A DNA stretch of 64,000 nucleotides. It comes from Diplonema papillatum. Lineage: Eukaryota > Euglenozoa > Diplonemea > Diplonemida > Diplonemidae. Position 1 is the stretch's first letter. Every line of letters begins with the position of its first letter. This document shows positions 41,275-51,104 of the stretch, piece after piece. The stretch spans positions 62,001 to 126,000 of the forward strand of contig JAPJBO010000600.1 in the NCBI GenBank assembly GCA_030068145.1, written 5' to 3'. The notes below the pieces were generated by a model. That model ran no database searches. It had not been told where the DNA came from and was given only the letters and a program-made list of their open reading frames with translations. Both the position numbers and the translations under genes were made by a program.

Positions 41275-41530
41275 TTCAAAAATACTCGACGTAGCTGCTT
41301 CGACTCCGAATGGAAGGGGGAAAATATAGAGGTAAGGGGCAAATACAATACAAACACAATCTGATTTGTTCTTCGCTTACACCACCGTGTGTTGTTTCCT
41401 CACTCAGGACTTTTGACCTGTTGTGTTTGTGTGATTTGTCGTGTAGGGGTAGACCCGCATGACCTCACGTCCGTTCAACACGTGGTTCGGTTGTTACAGC
41501 ACTTGGGATCCCTTCTGTTCTTTGTCGGAG
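41275..41530 (+). repeat. Dispersed repeat family H, copy 3
   Basis: AAAAATACTCGACGTAGCTG, GACTCCGAATGGAAGGGGG, ACACCACCGTGTGTTGTTTC, GACCTGTTGTGTTTGTGTG and AGACCCGCATGACCTCACG. The same orientation as copy 2 and opposite to copy 1. Confidence 0.8.
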
Positions 41531-41714
41531 CATCGTCGAGCATTTCCTTTCAAGCTGGCGCTTATGTAAAAAGCCTCCCCCCCCAAACATCACCATCTAA
41601 GATTTCCCCCCGAACGTTTCGAGAACATGTCCCCACAACCCCCCTTATGTTGACACTTGTGTCGCGGGCTCTCCTCCTTTTGGCATTCGCCCGCCCTTTA
41701 TGGCGGCGGCTAGC

Positions 41715-41795
41715 ATCTTGACGGAGAAAGAGAGAGACGAGTTCGAGTGCCGGGACCATCTCTCCGGGGAGTTTCCGGTCTCCTCACTTATCTTC
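41715..41795 (+). repeat. Dispersed repeat I, copy 1
   Basis: GAGAGAGACGAGTTCGAGTG, GGGACCATCTCTCCGGGGAG, TTTCCGGTCTCCTCAC. Related copies are at 56718-56790 and 58752-58815, all on plus. Confidence 0.7.
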
Positions 41796-41849
41796 GTGCT
41801 GCTACGGAGAGAAAGATGCTCATACGAGAAATCCTTCCCCTCCCGGAGG

Positions 41850-42233
41850 CAGTGCTCCCGCTAACATATCACTTTTAGACTGTTCCTACTTTTAGTGAGG
41901 CACCCGAAAATCTGGGTTGGGCTTTTTTTTTTTTCCCCGCCCTCTCGCGTTGGTGCAGGCTATTAGCATCTTTTTGCAGGGCCCGGAGAACGGAGAAAAC
42001 CGTTTGTCGCAATAAACACAATGACCAACATACTGGTGGCTCTGCTGCAGCCAGCAGCCCATCACGCCGAGCAGAGATTTTTTTAGGCCGTGATGAAGTG
42101 CTTTGGCTGCACAATACCACCAACGGGAAAAAGGAGAGGAATTCCTCATGATGAATTCCTCACGGTGACACCCCTCTTTTTTTCCAGCCTCTTTTTTTGA
42201 ATTCCTCGCACGTTTTCGTTAGCGGGAGCACTG
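41850..42233. mobile_element. Element F2: 384-bp non-autonomous element, perfect 16-bp TIR
   Basis: CAGTGCTCCCGCTAAC (41850-41865) is perfectly complementary to GTTAGCGGGAGCACTG (42218-42233). The flanking octamers CCCGGAGG and CACCGAGG match at six of eight positions, a plausible decayed 8-bp target duplication. CAGTG ends and 8-bp duplications are typical of hAT elements, so F1 and F2 may be hAT-type MITEs. The interior contains GAGGAATTCCTC palindromes and no ORF. The possible mobiliser is the hAT-like remnant at 6-7.4 kb, but their ends have not been matched. Confidence 0.85.
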
Positions 42234-42896
42234 CACCGAGGTTTCAGCACGGTGATGCCACCAGATGGACCGCAGTCGAACACCTCAAAGCCAGTTTAGG
42301 ACGAATGCCGGTGCCGACATCCCACAACAATTCGCAGAAACTGAAGCAAGAGGTTTAAACGCGGCAACGTAGTAAAAAAAAAGAAAGCCAGGAACACAAG
42401 AAAAGGTGTGAGGGGGGGGGGGGGGGGGGAAGGAAACGAGAAGAAAAATGGAACCGACCGCAGGCTTTTTGTTCCAATCCCCCCCCCCTCTCTCGGAGAA
42501 GGGAGGTATGACGCCGGACGGCGTTCCTTAGCGTCGCCGTTGCGTATTGCAATGGTCCAGTACACGCCAGCATGCACCCCTACCTCGGTACAGTCACCAG
42601 TCCAGCTTGTGCGTGCTGTGAATCTTCGCACAGTGGTGTGCCCCAAAGATTCACCACGAGAAAGTTGGAGCAACCTTTTTCGCCAAACGCCAAACGACAC
42701 CCAGGTATCTCTACCGTGTAACGAAGCCCGCTTGAGCGTTCACCGTGAAGCTTGTAAACACCACCCTACCCACCCCCCCTGCGACGAGAGTAACCCTGTC
42801 CCAGTTCACTCGGTCGAAGGGCAATCCGCTCTCACAACAGGCAAGAGCCGAAGCACAAAAGGAGAAGACGTGCTGCATCCCCCAGAAAAAGACAGG
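42234..42896. other. Non-genic stretch with G-tract
   Basis: A G-run of about 19 bases lies at 42411-42429. The 172-codon plus frame and 134-codon minus frame both cross it and have no motif. Nothing supported. Confidence 0.45.
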
Positions 42897-43062
42897 CGCT
42901 TCGTTTTGTTTGTGAGTGCCGGTTGATCGTTTTCCCACTTGTATTTACCCTGTGTGGATTCAGGTATGGAATTCTGATCAACCACCAAAACACGCTGCCT
43001 ACGTCTTTTTAGCCTGCACAATACAGTGAAGGGCAACCCACAAGATTGTTGGTACTCAAAAC
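42897..43062 (+). repeat. Dispersed repeat M, copy 1
   Basis: GCGCTTCGTTTTGTTTGTG, GCCGGTTGATCGTTTTCCC, ACACGCTGCCTACGTCTTTT and CAACCCACAAGATTGTTGG match 47737-47900 over about 165 bases with few changes. Same orientation. Confidence 0.88.
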
Positions 43063-44160
43063 TGGGTTTCGTGCGGGGTGCGGGTGCCGATCGTTCAATC
43101 AAAAGAGGTAGCTTCCTACGTGTACAGGCAGCGCCACGGGTCGGTGAAACTCTCTTCGCTGCGAAGTGGTCAGCGGGAAGCGAGCGGAGCAAAGTGTCGA
43201 CAACGACCTGACGAGGTTATGAAGAGGACGGGCAGTTGCGCGCACAACAGCAAAACAGCCCTTCCGGCACGTAACGTTGGGGCGGGAGAACACGAGCCTT
43301 GCTGCATAACGAATTCTCTTGCGTCGAAGTCGCCACTTGTGTTGGCAGTGCATGTTTGGTACTGGAGATAGTTGGCGGCGTACTACATGCAACCTTCCAA
43401 AACAGGTGAGCACAAAAGAAAGAAAGCGTCGTGCTAACGTTTAGCATTAAACGACAGAGCAACCGAAGCTCGGCTGTAACTGGCCCATCTGCCCGTCTGT
43501 AGCCCAAGCTTGCTGGGTTTCGAGCCCTGAAAGCCAGATCGAGGCGGGGAAGGGCGAACAGGCGGAGGGGTCGGCGCTAGAAAAACGCACCGCGCGCTCG
43601 GTTTTCTGACATTCCCCAAAAGTTGCACGGCGCGCACACCGGTTTCGAAAAAGCAGAAGGCACTCCGCAGGCTCGCAGGCTCAACACCGCACTGATCCCA
43701 AAGAAGGACTACACACGTGCGGACGAACAAAACCAATTCGATTATTTTTGGTCCACGTTCGTTTAGACGTCTCGTGCGACCCTGTTCCGGAAATGGTCTT
43801 GCCGTGCAACTGTACTGCCAGGGAAAGAGAAAAGGATGAGACTCTTGAGAAGGAGCTCGGATAGTGGAGTGTGGGTGCATAGACCGCCACCCGCGTAACA
43901 ACGCACGGTGCTGGCAAAACGTCGTAGGGCGGAGGACGAGGATCCCCATTTTGGTAGAGGTATTTGCTGGGAGGCGGCAGTCCCCATTTGATCCAGAGCT
44001 CAATCCTCCGCACTGCTGCGGCAACGGAAGGTGCTCTACTGAGTTGGAGGCTCAGGGCAGAGATGCTAGGCTGCTTGCCGGCTCTTCCAAGATTCGAAAT
44101 GAACGAGGACCTTGCTAAGGGGTCCTAAACCCTAAAAGAATGCCATGCGACAACGTGATC
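43063..44160. other. Non-genic stretch
   Basis: Minus frames of 100-196 codons overlap each other here (43434-44024). They include short protein-like runs (RRIELWIKWGLPPPSKYLY) but no recognisable domain, so none is called. A family C-like end (TTGGCGGCGTACTACATGC) lies near 43372-43390. Confidence 0.4.
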
Positions 44161-44299
44161 GTCTGCCACGAGGAATATCCGGCTGGACCAGGTGCAGCTC
44201 TGGCGAAAAACGAAGAGACGGCCACCTGCCGTCCGCTACACCGGAGGATGCCGTGAGCGCGCTGGTAGGATTGCCGCGGCTGCCACATGGCGGGACGCC

Positions 44300-44600
44300 A
44301 AAAATCCCGCGTGCTATTGGTTAATGCCCCGTGTGCTGCGCAGGATATGTCACGAAAGGTCCACGCTCGAACTGCCAGCGCTACAACCGACTCAGCAGGA
44401 CGACAAGTGCTACCGTCGAATGCCACGCGTGCTTGTCGCAGCCAGAGACGACAAGAAAGGGCTTTGCTTGGTAAGTCTGTTTCAGGCTGGACGACAACAG
44501 AAACCCGAGGCTGTTGGCGAATACCCCGTGTGTTGGTCAGACACGGCGAGAAAGGACTTGCGATTGGCAGGTCTGTCGGGCCGACGAGACCCACGACAAG
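44300..44600 (+). repeat. Three imperfect repeats of about 100 bp
   Basis: AATGCCCCGTGTGCTG (44323), AATGCCACGCGTGCTTG (44419) and AATACCCCGTGTGTTGG (44520) head three related stretches, each followed about 30 bases later by (C)GA(G/C)AAAGG. In one or another plus frame they encode PRVL(V) followed by KG-type motifs, but the frame changes between copies. A 200-codon plus frame spans the block (44192-44794). I cannot tell a decayed repeat protein from a DNA repeat. Confidence 0.4.
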
Positions 44601-44807
44601 CCTGGCGAATCGATGCTTTCCTCGCGCTAGTTTTCGCCGCCCAACCGTGTGAGTCCGGGGTTAAATCAGCAGGCGCGACGCGGCACATGAACGAACCGCG
44701 GCCTCAGTTCACGGAGGACGATGTCGCGGCTTTTTCCTGTGCGATACGGGGGTGGTTCGTGGAGCGCGAACTGGGTCAAGCAACGCGGGAATAGTTGTGT
44801 CGCTCTT

Positions 44808-44935
44808 GACGGAAGCGCACTTCCTTCAAACCTGTTTTGTTCATCTAACGGGAGTGAGGATAGTACGCTGCCATCGATCTGTTTTTGTTCTTGACAAATT
44901 GCATTTGTTAGACACAAAAAGAAGCGCTTTGCAAT
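44808..44935 (-). repeat. Reverse copy of the 28262-28372 repeat
   Basis: GCACTTCCTTCAAACCTGTT, CATCTAACGGGAGTGAGGAT, AGTACGCTGCCATCGATCTG and CTTGACAAATTGCATTTGTT are the reverse complement of the 28 kb sequence in the same order. Confidence 0.85.
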
Positions 44936-45439
44936 GATTCGCTTTTTTCTCGCGAAAGAGGGTCGGTCCTGCTTATTGTAGAAACTGCACACCTTCAGCT
45001 GATCGTAGAGGGTCGAGTATGCCTTGTACAACTCGCAGTGGAAGTTTCTGTAAACCTCAACTTCTGCCATGGAAGGGACGTACGTTTGAATCTGCGGTGA
45101 GTGAGAGTGCGAATTCTATATTTGCCTACGTTGGCCATCCGAAACACCAAAAACAACGTAACGCTATGAAACACCCTAGTAGCAGCGCACGGAGGAGCCT
45201 TGCTCGTCCAGCTTTGCGTCTTTTGGGCCCTCTTTTTACGTAGGGGTTTCCTTTAGTTATCGTGTCGGGAATCTCCGTGTGCACGACATGCAAACTCAAC
45301 CGGACATGATAAAAACACTACCACTATTTGATCCTGCTACTGTTCGGCTTCCCGGAACTTTTTTGGGTTGGCAGGTGTTATTATTCGACCCCCCCCTTTA
45401 CACAAAAAGAGAAGATGTACCTCGGTGAGCGTTGGAGGT
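44936..45439. other. Non-genic stretch
   Basis: No gene or repeat recognised. Confidence 0.4.
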
Positions 45440-45443
45440 GAGC

Positions 45444-45672
45444 CTAAGGCAGTCGACGGAAAGTTGAGAGCGTGGGCGAGCGGCACCGCCGGCACAGCTG
45501 GTCGTGGCGATGCGGCGTGGGTAGTGGACGGGGGGGGCTGGGATACAGGGGACGCGCCAGCCTCCGAGGGCTGCGAAGAGACCGCGCTGGCCGGCGCCGC
45601 CGCTGCCGCCGGCGGCGCCGTGATCGTGCGCGCCTGGTCGAATGTTGCCGCATACAATCGATATGCCTCCTG
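45444..45672 (-). CDS. Possible Ala/Pro/Ser-rich exon
   Basis: A GC-rich island on minus in an AT-richer setting encodes EAYRLYAATFDQARTITAPP, then an Ala/Pro/Ser-rich stretch, then LNFPSTALGSPPTLTE. A CGCAG acceptor-like site stands immediately upstream (near 45673) and a GAG/GTACAT donor-like site at about 45443, so it could be an internal exon. Neither neighbouring exon was identified. The family is unknown and low-complexity composition makes the call weak. Confidence 0.3.
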
Positions 45673-45920
45673 CGCGTGTGGGGTCCGTTGTTATTGGTGC
45701 TTGTTTGAGGGATACGGAAAAGACAAGAAATATTTGATTTTTGCGGTCGTCTCCGTCGGTCCGGTAGTGTGCTACCTCCGTTATTTTACACTCGTTCTCT
45801 TTTCATCTCACTACTACTGAACGTACTCTTTCACTCTTTTACTCACTTTGGCTCGCCGGATGTAGTACGACTGGGATGGTATCCCAATCCACGTTCGGTA
45901 GATCCATTTGTTCTAGGGTA

Positions 45921-47612
45921 GGCACAGCCGGCATATTTTTTGTTGGAATAATTAGCTTATGGCCACCAAGAAACTTTTTATTTAGCTTATAGCCACAAAA
46001 AACTTTTTATTTAGCTTATAGCCACGAAAAACTTTTTATTTAGCTTATAGCCACGAAAAACTTTTTATTTTGCTTATAGCCACAAAAAACTTTTTTATTT
46101 GCTTCGAGCCACATTTTGCAAATTTTTGGTCATTTTCCTGAGTTGGCAAAATTTTGGCCGAAACTTTGGTCGATTTTTTGGTCGAATTTTTGGTCAAATT
46201 TTTGGTCAAATTTTGGTCAAATTTTGGTCGATTTTTTGGTCGATTTTTTTTGGTCAAAATTTTGGCCGAAATTTTGGTCAATTTTGGTCTACAATTAGAC
46301 TCCAATCCCTGAGAACACACCCATGGCGGGATTCGAACCATTTACCCAGCCATTGACTGTGACAACTGTGCGATTTGGATTCGAACTCAAGTTTCCAATT
46401 TCAAGTTTCAAGTTGCAAGTTTTAAGCTTCAATGTGTGGGATACGTTTGGGGGAGTCAAGGTGATTCTGGGGTAGCGTCTAATCTCATCCCATTTCAACT
46501 TTGCATAGGTCTCGTTTACTTGGACCCCCTTTCTGCCGATTTGCGACTGCCGACTTGCGGCGCAACACTTTGGCAACCATTGCGTTGTTAACTCTCTTCA
46601 TCAGATTCCTGCAACCCGGCGGCATCTGGACGGCCGTAGTGGGAGCAAGGGGTGCAACACGCTAAAAGACCGGAAGTACCGGGCATGCATGTTGCGAGCA
46701 TACGGGTGCTGAAAGAGAAACCGGGAAACATGATACATAGCTCGCAGAGTTCAGACCAGGGTACTTTTCGGTGACACTCTCTTTAACGCAAACGGCGGCA
46801 AGCTCTTTGTGGACGATTTTTCAAGTCGGTTCTTATGTAGCCTTCGGGCGTAAACACACGCGTTAAAGAGAGTGTCACCGAAAAGTACCCTGGTCTGAAC
46901 TCTGCGAGCAATGTATCATGTTTCCCGGTTTCTCCTTCAGCACCCGTATGCTCGCAACATGCATGCCCGGTACTTCCGGTCTTTTAGCGTGTTGCACCCC
47001 TTGCTCCCACTACGGCCGTCCAGATGCCGCCGGGTTGCAGGAATCTGATGAAGAGAGTTAACAACGCAATGGTTGCCAAAGTGTTGCGCCGCAAGTCGGC
47101 AGTCGCAAATCGGCAGAAAGGGGGTCCAAGTAAACGAGACCTATGCAAAGTTGAAATGGGATGAGATTAGACGCTACCCCAGAATCACCTTGACTCCCCC
47201 AAACGTATCCCACACATTGAAGCTTAAAACTTGCAACTTGAAACATGAAATTGGAAACTTGAGTTCGAATCCAAATCGCACAGTTGTCACAGACAATGGC
47301 TGGGTAAATGGTTCGAATCCCGCCATGGGTGTGTTCTCAGGGACGGAGTCTAATTTTAGACCAAAAAAATTGACCAAAATTTCGGCCAAAATTTTGACCA
47401 AAAAAAATCGACCAAAAAATCGACCAAAATTTGACCAAAATTTGACCAAAAATTTGACCAAAAATTCGACCAAAAATTCGACCAAAATTTCGGCCAAAAT
47501 TTTGCCAACTCAGGAAATGACCAAAAATTTGCAAAATGTGGCTCGAAGCTAATAAAAAAGTTTTTTGTGGCTATAAGCTAATTCTCCCAACAAAAAATAT
47601 GCCGGCTGTGCC
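45921..47612. mobile_element. 1.7-kb foldback element (near-perfect palindrome)
   Basis: The left arm (45921-46789) and right arm (46860-47612) are reverse complements over their whole length, around a 70-base loop. Outer ends are GGCACAGCCGGCATATTTTT and its complement. Inner ends are CTCTCTTTAACGC and GCGTTAAAGAG. The left arm is longer because a 29-bp repeat (TTAGCTTATAGCCAC then AAAAACTTTTTAT) is present about five times (45950-46090) but only about once on the right. Both arms contain TTTTTGGTCAAA-type short repeats. There is no credible ORF; the Phe/Trp/Gln-cycling frames are repeat products. Long arms with internal subrepeats are the hallmark of foldback-type elements. No clear target duplication was seen. 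Confidence 0.93.
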
Positions 47613-48285
47613 ACATATTTTTTGTTTGTGTGTACGTGTGTAAACCCTGTTTTGAGTGATTTAACACAGCACGCTGCCATCCGACACTTTTTGATATAGA
47701 CAAGCAAGCTTGTTACCATAAAAAACAGACAAGACAGGCGCTTCGTTTTGTTTGTGCGTGCCGGTTGATCGTTTTCCCACTTGTATTTACCCTGTGTGTA
47801 TTCAGGTAAGGAATTCTGATCAACCACCAAAACACGCTGCCTACGTCTTTTCAGCCTGCACAATACATTGAAGGGCAACCCACAAGATTGTTAGTACTAA
47901 AAAAAGACTCTTGTGGCATGCGCGGGTGTCCGTGATTCAAAAACAAGCCCGGTTCTGTTTCCCTGGCTCTCAAATAATAGGAACGAGTCCACTGGGGGCA
48001 AACGACACCATTGGGAAGTGAAGCACTTCCGCGTACACCAGACGCATACGGGTCGACCACCGATGTTACTAACAAATGGATGATCAAGCATGGGATAACA
48101 AGAAATCAATATCTTCGAATCGTATTGTTCGTCTCTAACCCCGAGAGAAGGAAATATCAAAACCGAAGTCCGTAGCGGTTCTCTCTTGAGTTTCGTCTTT
48201 GCGCGGGATCACTGAATACAAGTGTTCCTGGTCGAACGTTTGTTGCGCACAATCGACACGGGTAGGTGTACGATTTTCCGCTATT
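47613..48285. other. Non-genic stretch containing repeat M copy 2
   Basis: 47660-47740 has a C-like segment (CACGCTGCCATCCGACAC). 47737-47900 is repeat M copy 2 (GCGCTTCGTTTTGTTTGTG to GGCAACCCACAAGATTGTTA). The remainder up to the HRD1 stop shows nothing further, although it could include a 3' untranslated region or an additional exon of HRD1. Confidence 0.6.
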
Positions 48286-50059
48286 TTAAAGCAAGAGCAG
48301 TTCCTCCACCTCTCGCTCCCCTCCGGGTGGATTCTGTTCGAACCACAGCAAACATACCGCGAGCTCGTCTTGCGTGGTGGCAGGTTCTTGCACCGCAGGT
48401 GGCTCTTCTGCTGCGTGCGGCTGTCCGCGGGAGACGTCGATCGTTTGCCGGCAGTATGGACACCTGTCGTCGTGTTTTGGATTCTCTCGATTCTATGTAG
48501 AGTGAATGCTCTTGGGCCTCTTGACTCCGAGAAGAAGAAAGCCAAGACTGAAACTTCCGCATCGGCGCTCTTTTTTTGAACTCCGTCAAGGCCTCGTTCC
48601 GCGTTCTGCACATCTACACCACAGAGGTAAAACTCTTCTTCGACCGCAGGAAGACGACGTGAGGCGATGCCACAAGGGGGGGTTTGGGCAGAAGGATTCT
48701 GCCTGTGCAACAACCAACAAAGACCGCTAAACCCAGAGAAACGATACGACGCCCACAAGTTCGGTTCTGGGTATGGTTGCCTGCCCGGTGGACCTCATCC
48801 TACAGGAAACCTGTAGGGAGAGAAGAGAGAGAGAGCAGCGAGCGAGAGTCTCCATGGATACCCTGTGCTCCTGAGCGCAACACCTCCATCGCCAATCTTC
48901 TCCAGTCCAGCCTCAGGTGCTGAAGCTAGAGCTGGAGTAAAAGCGGGTCCCACACCCACTTCTCGCGTGTACCATGTTGTATTTTCCACGCTGTTCTCTC
49001 GTTCGTGCGTTCCGAGGTGATCAACAGCCAGAACAAGCGTGCGGGCACTTGCAAGGAGGAGCTTGACAAAGCAAGAAAAGGTGCACACGTAGTCTGCCTC
49101 TCGAGCCACTGTCGGAGACAGTGACGGTGGAAGATATGGCCGCAGGCGAGCTTCTTCGCGTCTCCCGCAAGCAAGTCGTCGAAACAAATCGAGCAGATCG
49201 GCTCGTTCGAAAGGTCGTCTTCGGACGCGTTGGGGAAGTTGGTGTCGAGGTGGAGCGCCAGACGCCGGTAGTTCAAGAAGTTGCAAACGGTCCTGTAAAC
49301 CCGGCGGATGGAAAGCAGCGAATCGCGAAGCAGGTTGAACGGCAACCCGTAGAACGCCGTGATCGTGTACAAGAAGCTGAAGCAGATGATGAAGCGCAGC
49401 GACTCCGTAATGATCTCGAGGTAGAACCGCGCCGCGCCTTTGCCCTGCCACCGGCGGTTTCGGCGGGCGTCGACCAGGTGAATGATCAACCGCACCAGCG
49501 AAGACACGGCGTACACCGCCATGACCATGAACTCCTCGAAAAGCAGCAGGCGGACGGAAAGACCGTTGGCCAGCATGTCGGCGACGAATATACGCCCGGC
49601 GGCGCAGTCGACGAGGATGAGGAGGAACAGAAAGAGCGTCAGCCGCAACTCGCCCGTTCCGATGGCAGGCGTTTGCTCTATGAACTCCAGCCGCGACTGT
49701 GCGAGCCAGTGGAATATCTTGCACAAGACGCATATGACGAACAACGCGACTGCACGTATCCCGTAGCGCTCGCCGAAGATGGTCAGTGTCATGAAGATCT
49801 CCATCAAAAAGATCGCAACGTTCTCCCTGACCCGCTCGATCTCTTGGTCCCGCAACTTCCCGAGGAAGATGACCCGCACGATCTCGAACAGAGCGTACAC
49901 CAACACGACGTACGTGTTCATCATCAGCACATTGAACAGCTGGTTCTGGCTCAGCGCCACCACCGACGGATAAAACTGCCTGTGGTTGAAAAAGGCTGAC
50001 GCCACAACGACCCCAAGCACCCCGGTGCTCACCAGGGAGTATATAGTAAACTTCCGCAT
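48286..50059 (-). CDS. HRD1: HRD1/synoviolin-type ER membrane RING E3 ubiquitin ligase (two exons)
   Basis: Role (family knowledge): HRD1 is the membrane ubiquitin ligase of ER-associated degradation, moving misfolded proteins from the ER for proteasomal destruction. Seen here: exon 1 (50059-49089) encodes a multi-pass N-terminal half with about six hydrophobic segments (near residues 7-25, 42-66, 82-97, 103-120, 138-160 and 170-196, with another near 217-238). It has the HRD1 landmarks FYPSVVALS and KIFHWLAQSRLEFIEQTP, then a RING-H2 with Cys289, Cys292, Cys306, His308, His311 and Cys314. The last two RING cysteines appear only after splicing: donor AC/GTGTGC at 49088, acceptor CAG/GTGTCC at 48464, giving QTTCPYCRQTI (Cys325, Cys328). 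Exon 2 (48463-48286) ends the protein at 382 codons. GTATGT after the codons for DELA could be a second donor, so a longer C-terminus is possible. The tail is shorter than in animals and fungi. Confidence 0.9.
48464..49088 (-). other. Intron of the HRD1 gene
   Basis: GT at 49088-49087 and AG at 48465-48464 on minus. Removing about 625 bases keeps phase (split Thr codon AC/G) and restores the RING C-P-Y-C pair. Reading through instead gives ...TTCAPFLALSSSS and a long tail that loses the last zinc ligands, so splicing is strongly favoured. The intron includes a GA-rich stretch (48816-48852). Confidence 0.85.
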
Positions 50060-51104
50060 TCTGTCGACGTTCGAGTTGCTTCTTCTAGTGTTGGTCTTTG
50101 TCCCGCCCTAAGTGAATCGGGCCCCGGACCGCCCGGTACAGCACGTCCGAAGGGTGGGCTCGTGGAGGATCGAACGTTCAACTTCGTCTTTGTTTCTTTT
50201 TAATCTTTGCGTTTCCGCCTCTCCCCCCCCCGCCCCCCCCCCTGCGCCCGCCTTTCACCACCCACCGCAACTCCCTCCCACCTGGGCATTTTGAGGTTGG
50301 AACAAACACGCACGTACTTCCCATGGGGTTGCCGCACATTTCCTTCTTTTTATATGTCTCAGCAACTGTGGATTTTGACAGAGTGAACTGAAGCCTTCCA
50401 TCTCTTCTTTCTTTCAGATGCGGCATGCTCGCTCTTGCCGAGCGCTAGCGCCCGGCCTCATGTAACGAATGCCACGGGTGGTTGGTTGACGAGGAGCTTC
50501 ACCGGAGACTCACTTGTCGATTCGCCGTGGGAGGTCTTCTGATTATCGGCTGGTGTCCGCGTCGGCGTTTCTTCGTCTTTAGACTTCTTCTCTGATTTAG
50601 CGTCGTCCCATCGTACAGGCCCGCATGTAGCAGAAGGCGGAAGAAACGAAATTGGTTCTCTACAGGATTCGGCACAGTTGAAAGGTCCACGTCTGCATTC
50701 TAGTAAAGGTGGGGCTAGCGGAAGCAGTGTGTAGCTTGCTGCCCGACGGGAGGGCAGGCCATCGTTAGGAGTCTGTCGTCATTGAAAGCGGTTGTTTGGC
50801 AGGTACATGAACTAACTTGCTTGAGGAGAAGATCCTTCATGTGGGGGCTTCAGGTTTTAGCGGCTTGTATCCATATGATAGCCTGCGGAATCTGAAGTGT
50901 CAGACCACGCTCAGTTGCCGTCCAGCCCAGACCCCGAGACGCCTCTGGAGTCTCGGCAGTGAACTGCGGCTGTATGGCCGTGTGTCCAAAACATCGTTTT
51001 GTCTTCTTTTTTACACTGCTTTCATCGATTGGGAGGGTAGCTTCCGTGGGTGCACGTTTCCCCTCTGTTTCGCCACCTCAGGATGTTGCAGGCCTTGGAG
51101 CCGG
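50060..51104. other. Intergenic region upstream of HRD1
   Basis: 50221-50290 is C-rich with broken C-tracts. Upstream of the HRD1 ATG I see no definite promoter element. At 50886-50948 lies a diverged copy of the 3' end of the neighbouring 1,259-codon gene (listed separately). The 108-codon plus frame at 50817-51143 is a shadow crossing that copy. Confidence 0.6.
50886..50948 (-). pseudogene. Diverged duplicate of the 3' end of the 51-55 kb gene
   Basis: On minus, CCAGAGGCGTCTCGGGGTCT then GGGCTGGACGGCAACTGAGC aligns with CCGGAGGCGTCCTCGGAGTC then TGAGCTGGACGACAACTTAG in the gene (51150-51207), with about one deleted base and scattered changes. The frame is lost. It lies about 200 bases beyond the gene's stop. 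Confidence 0.7.

Noticed and set aside
46045-47552. Phe/Trp/Gln- and Lys/Asn-rich frames on both strands
   Set aside because: Translations of TTTTTGGTCAAA-type short repeats in the palindrome arms; each frame on one arm mirrors one on the other.
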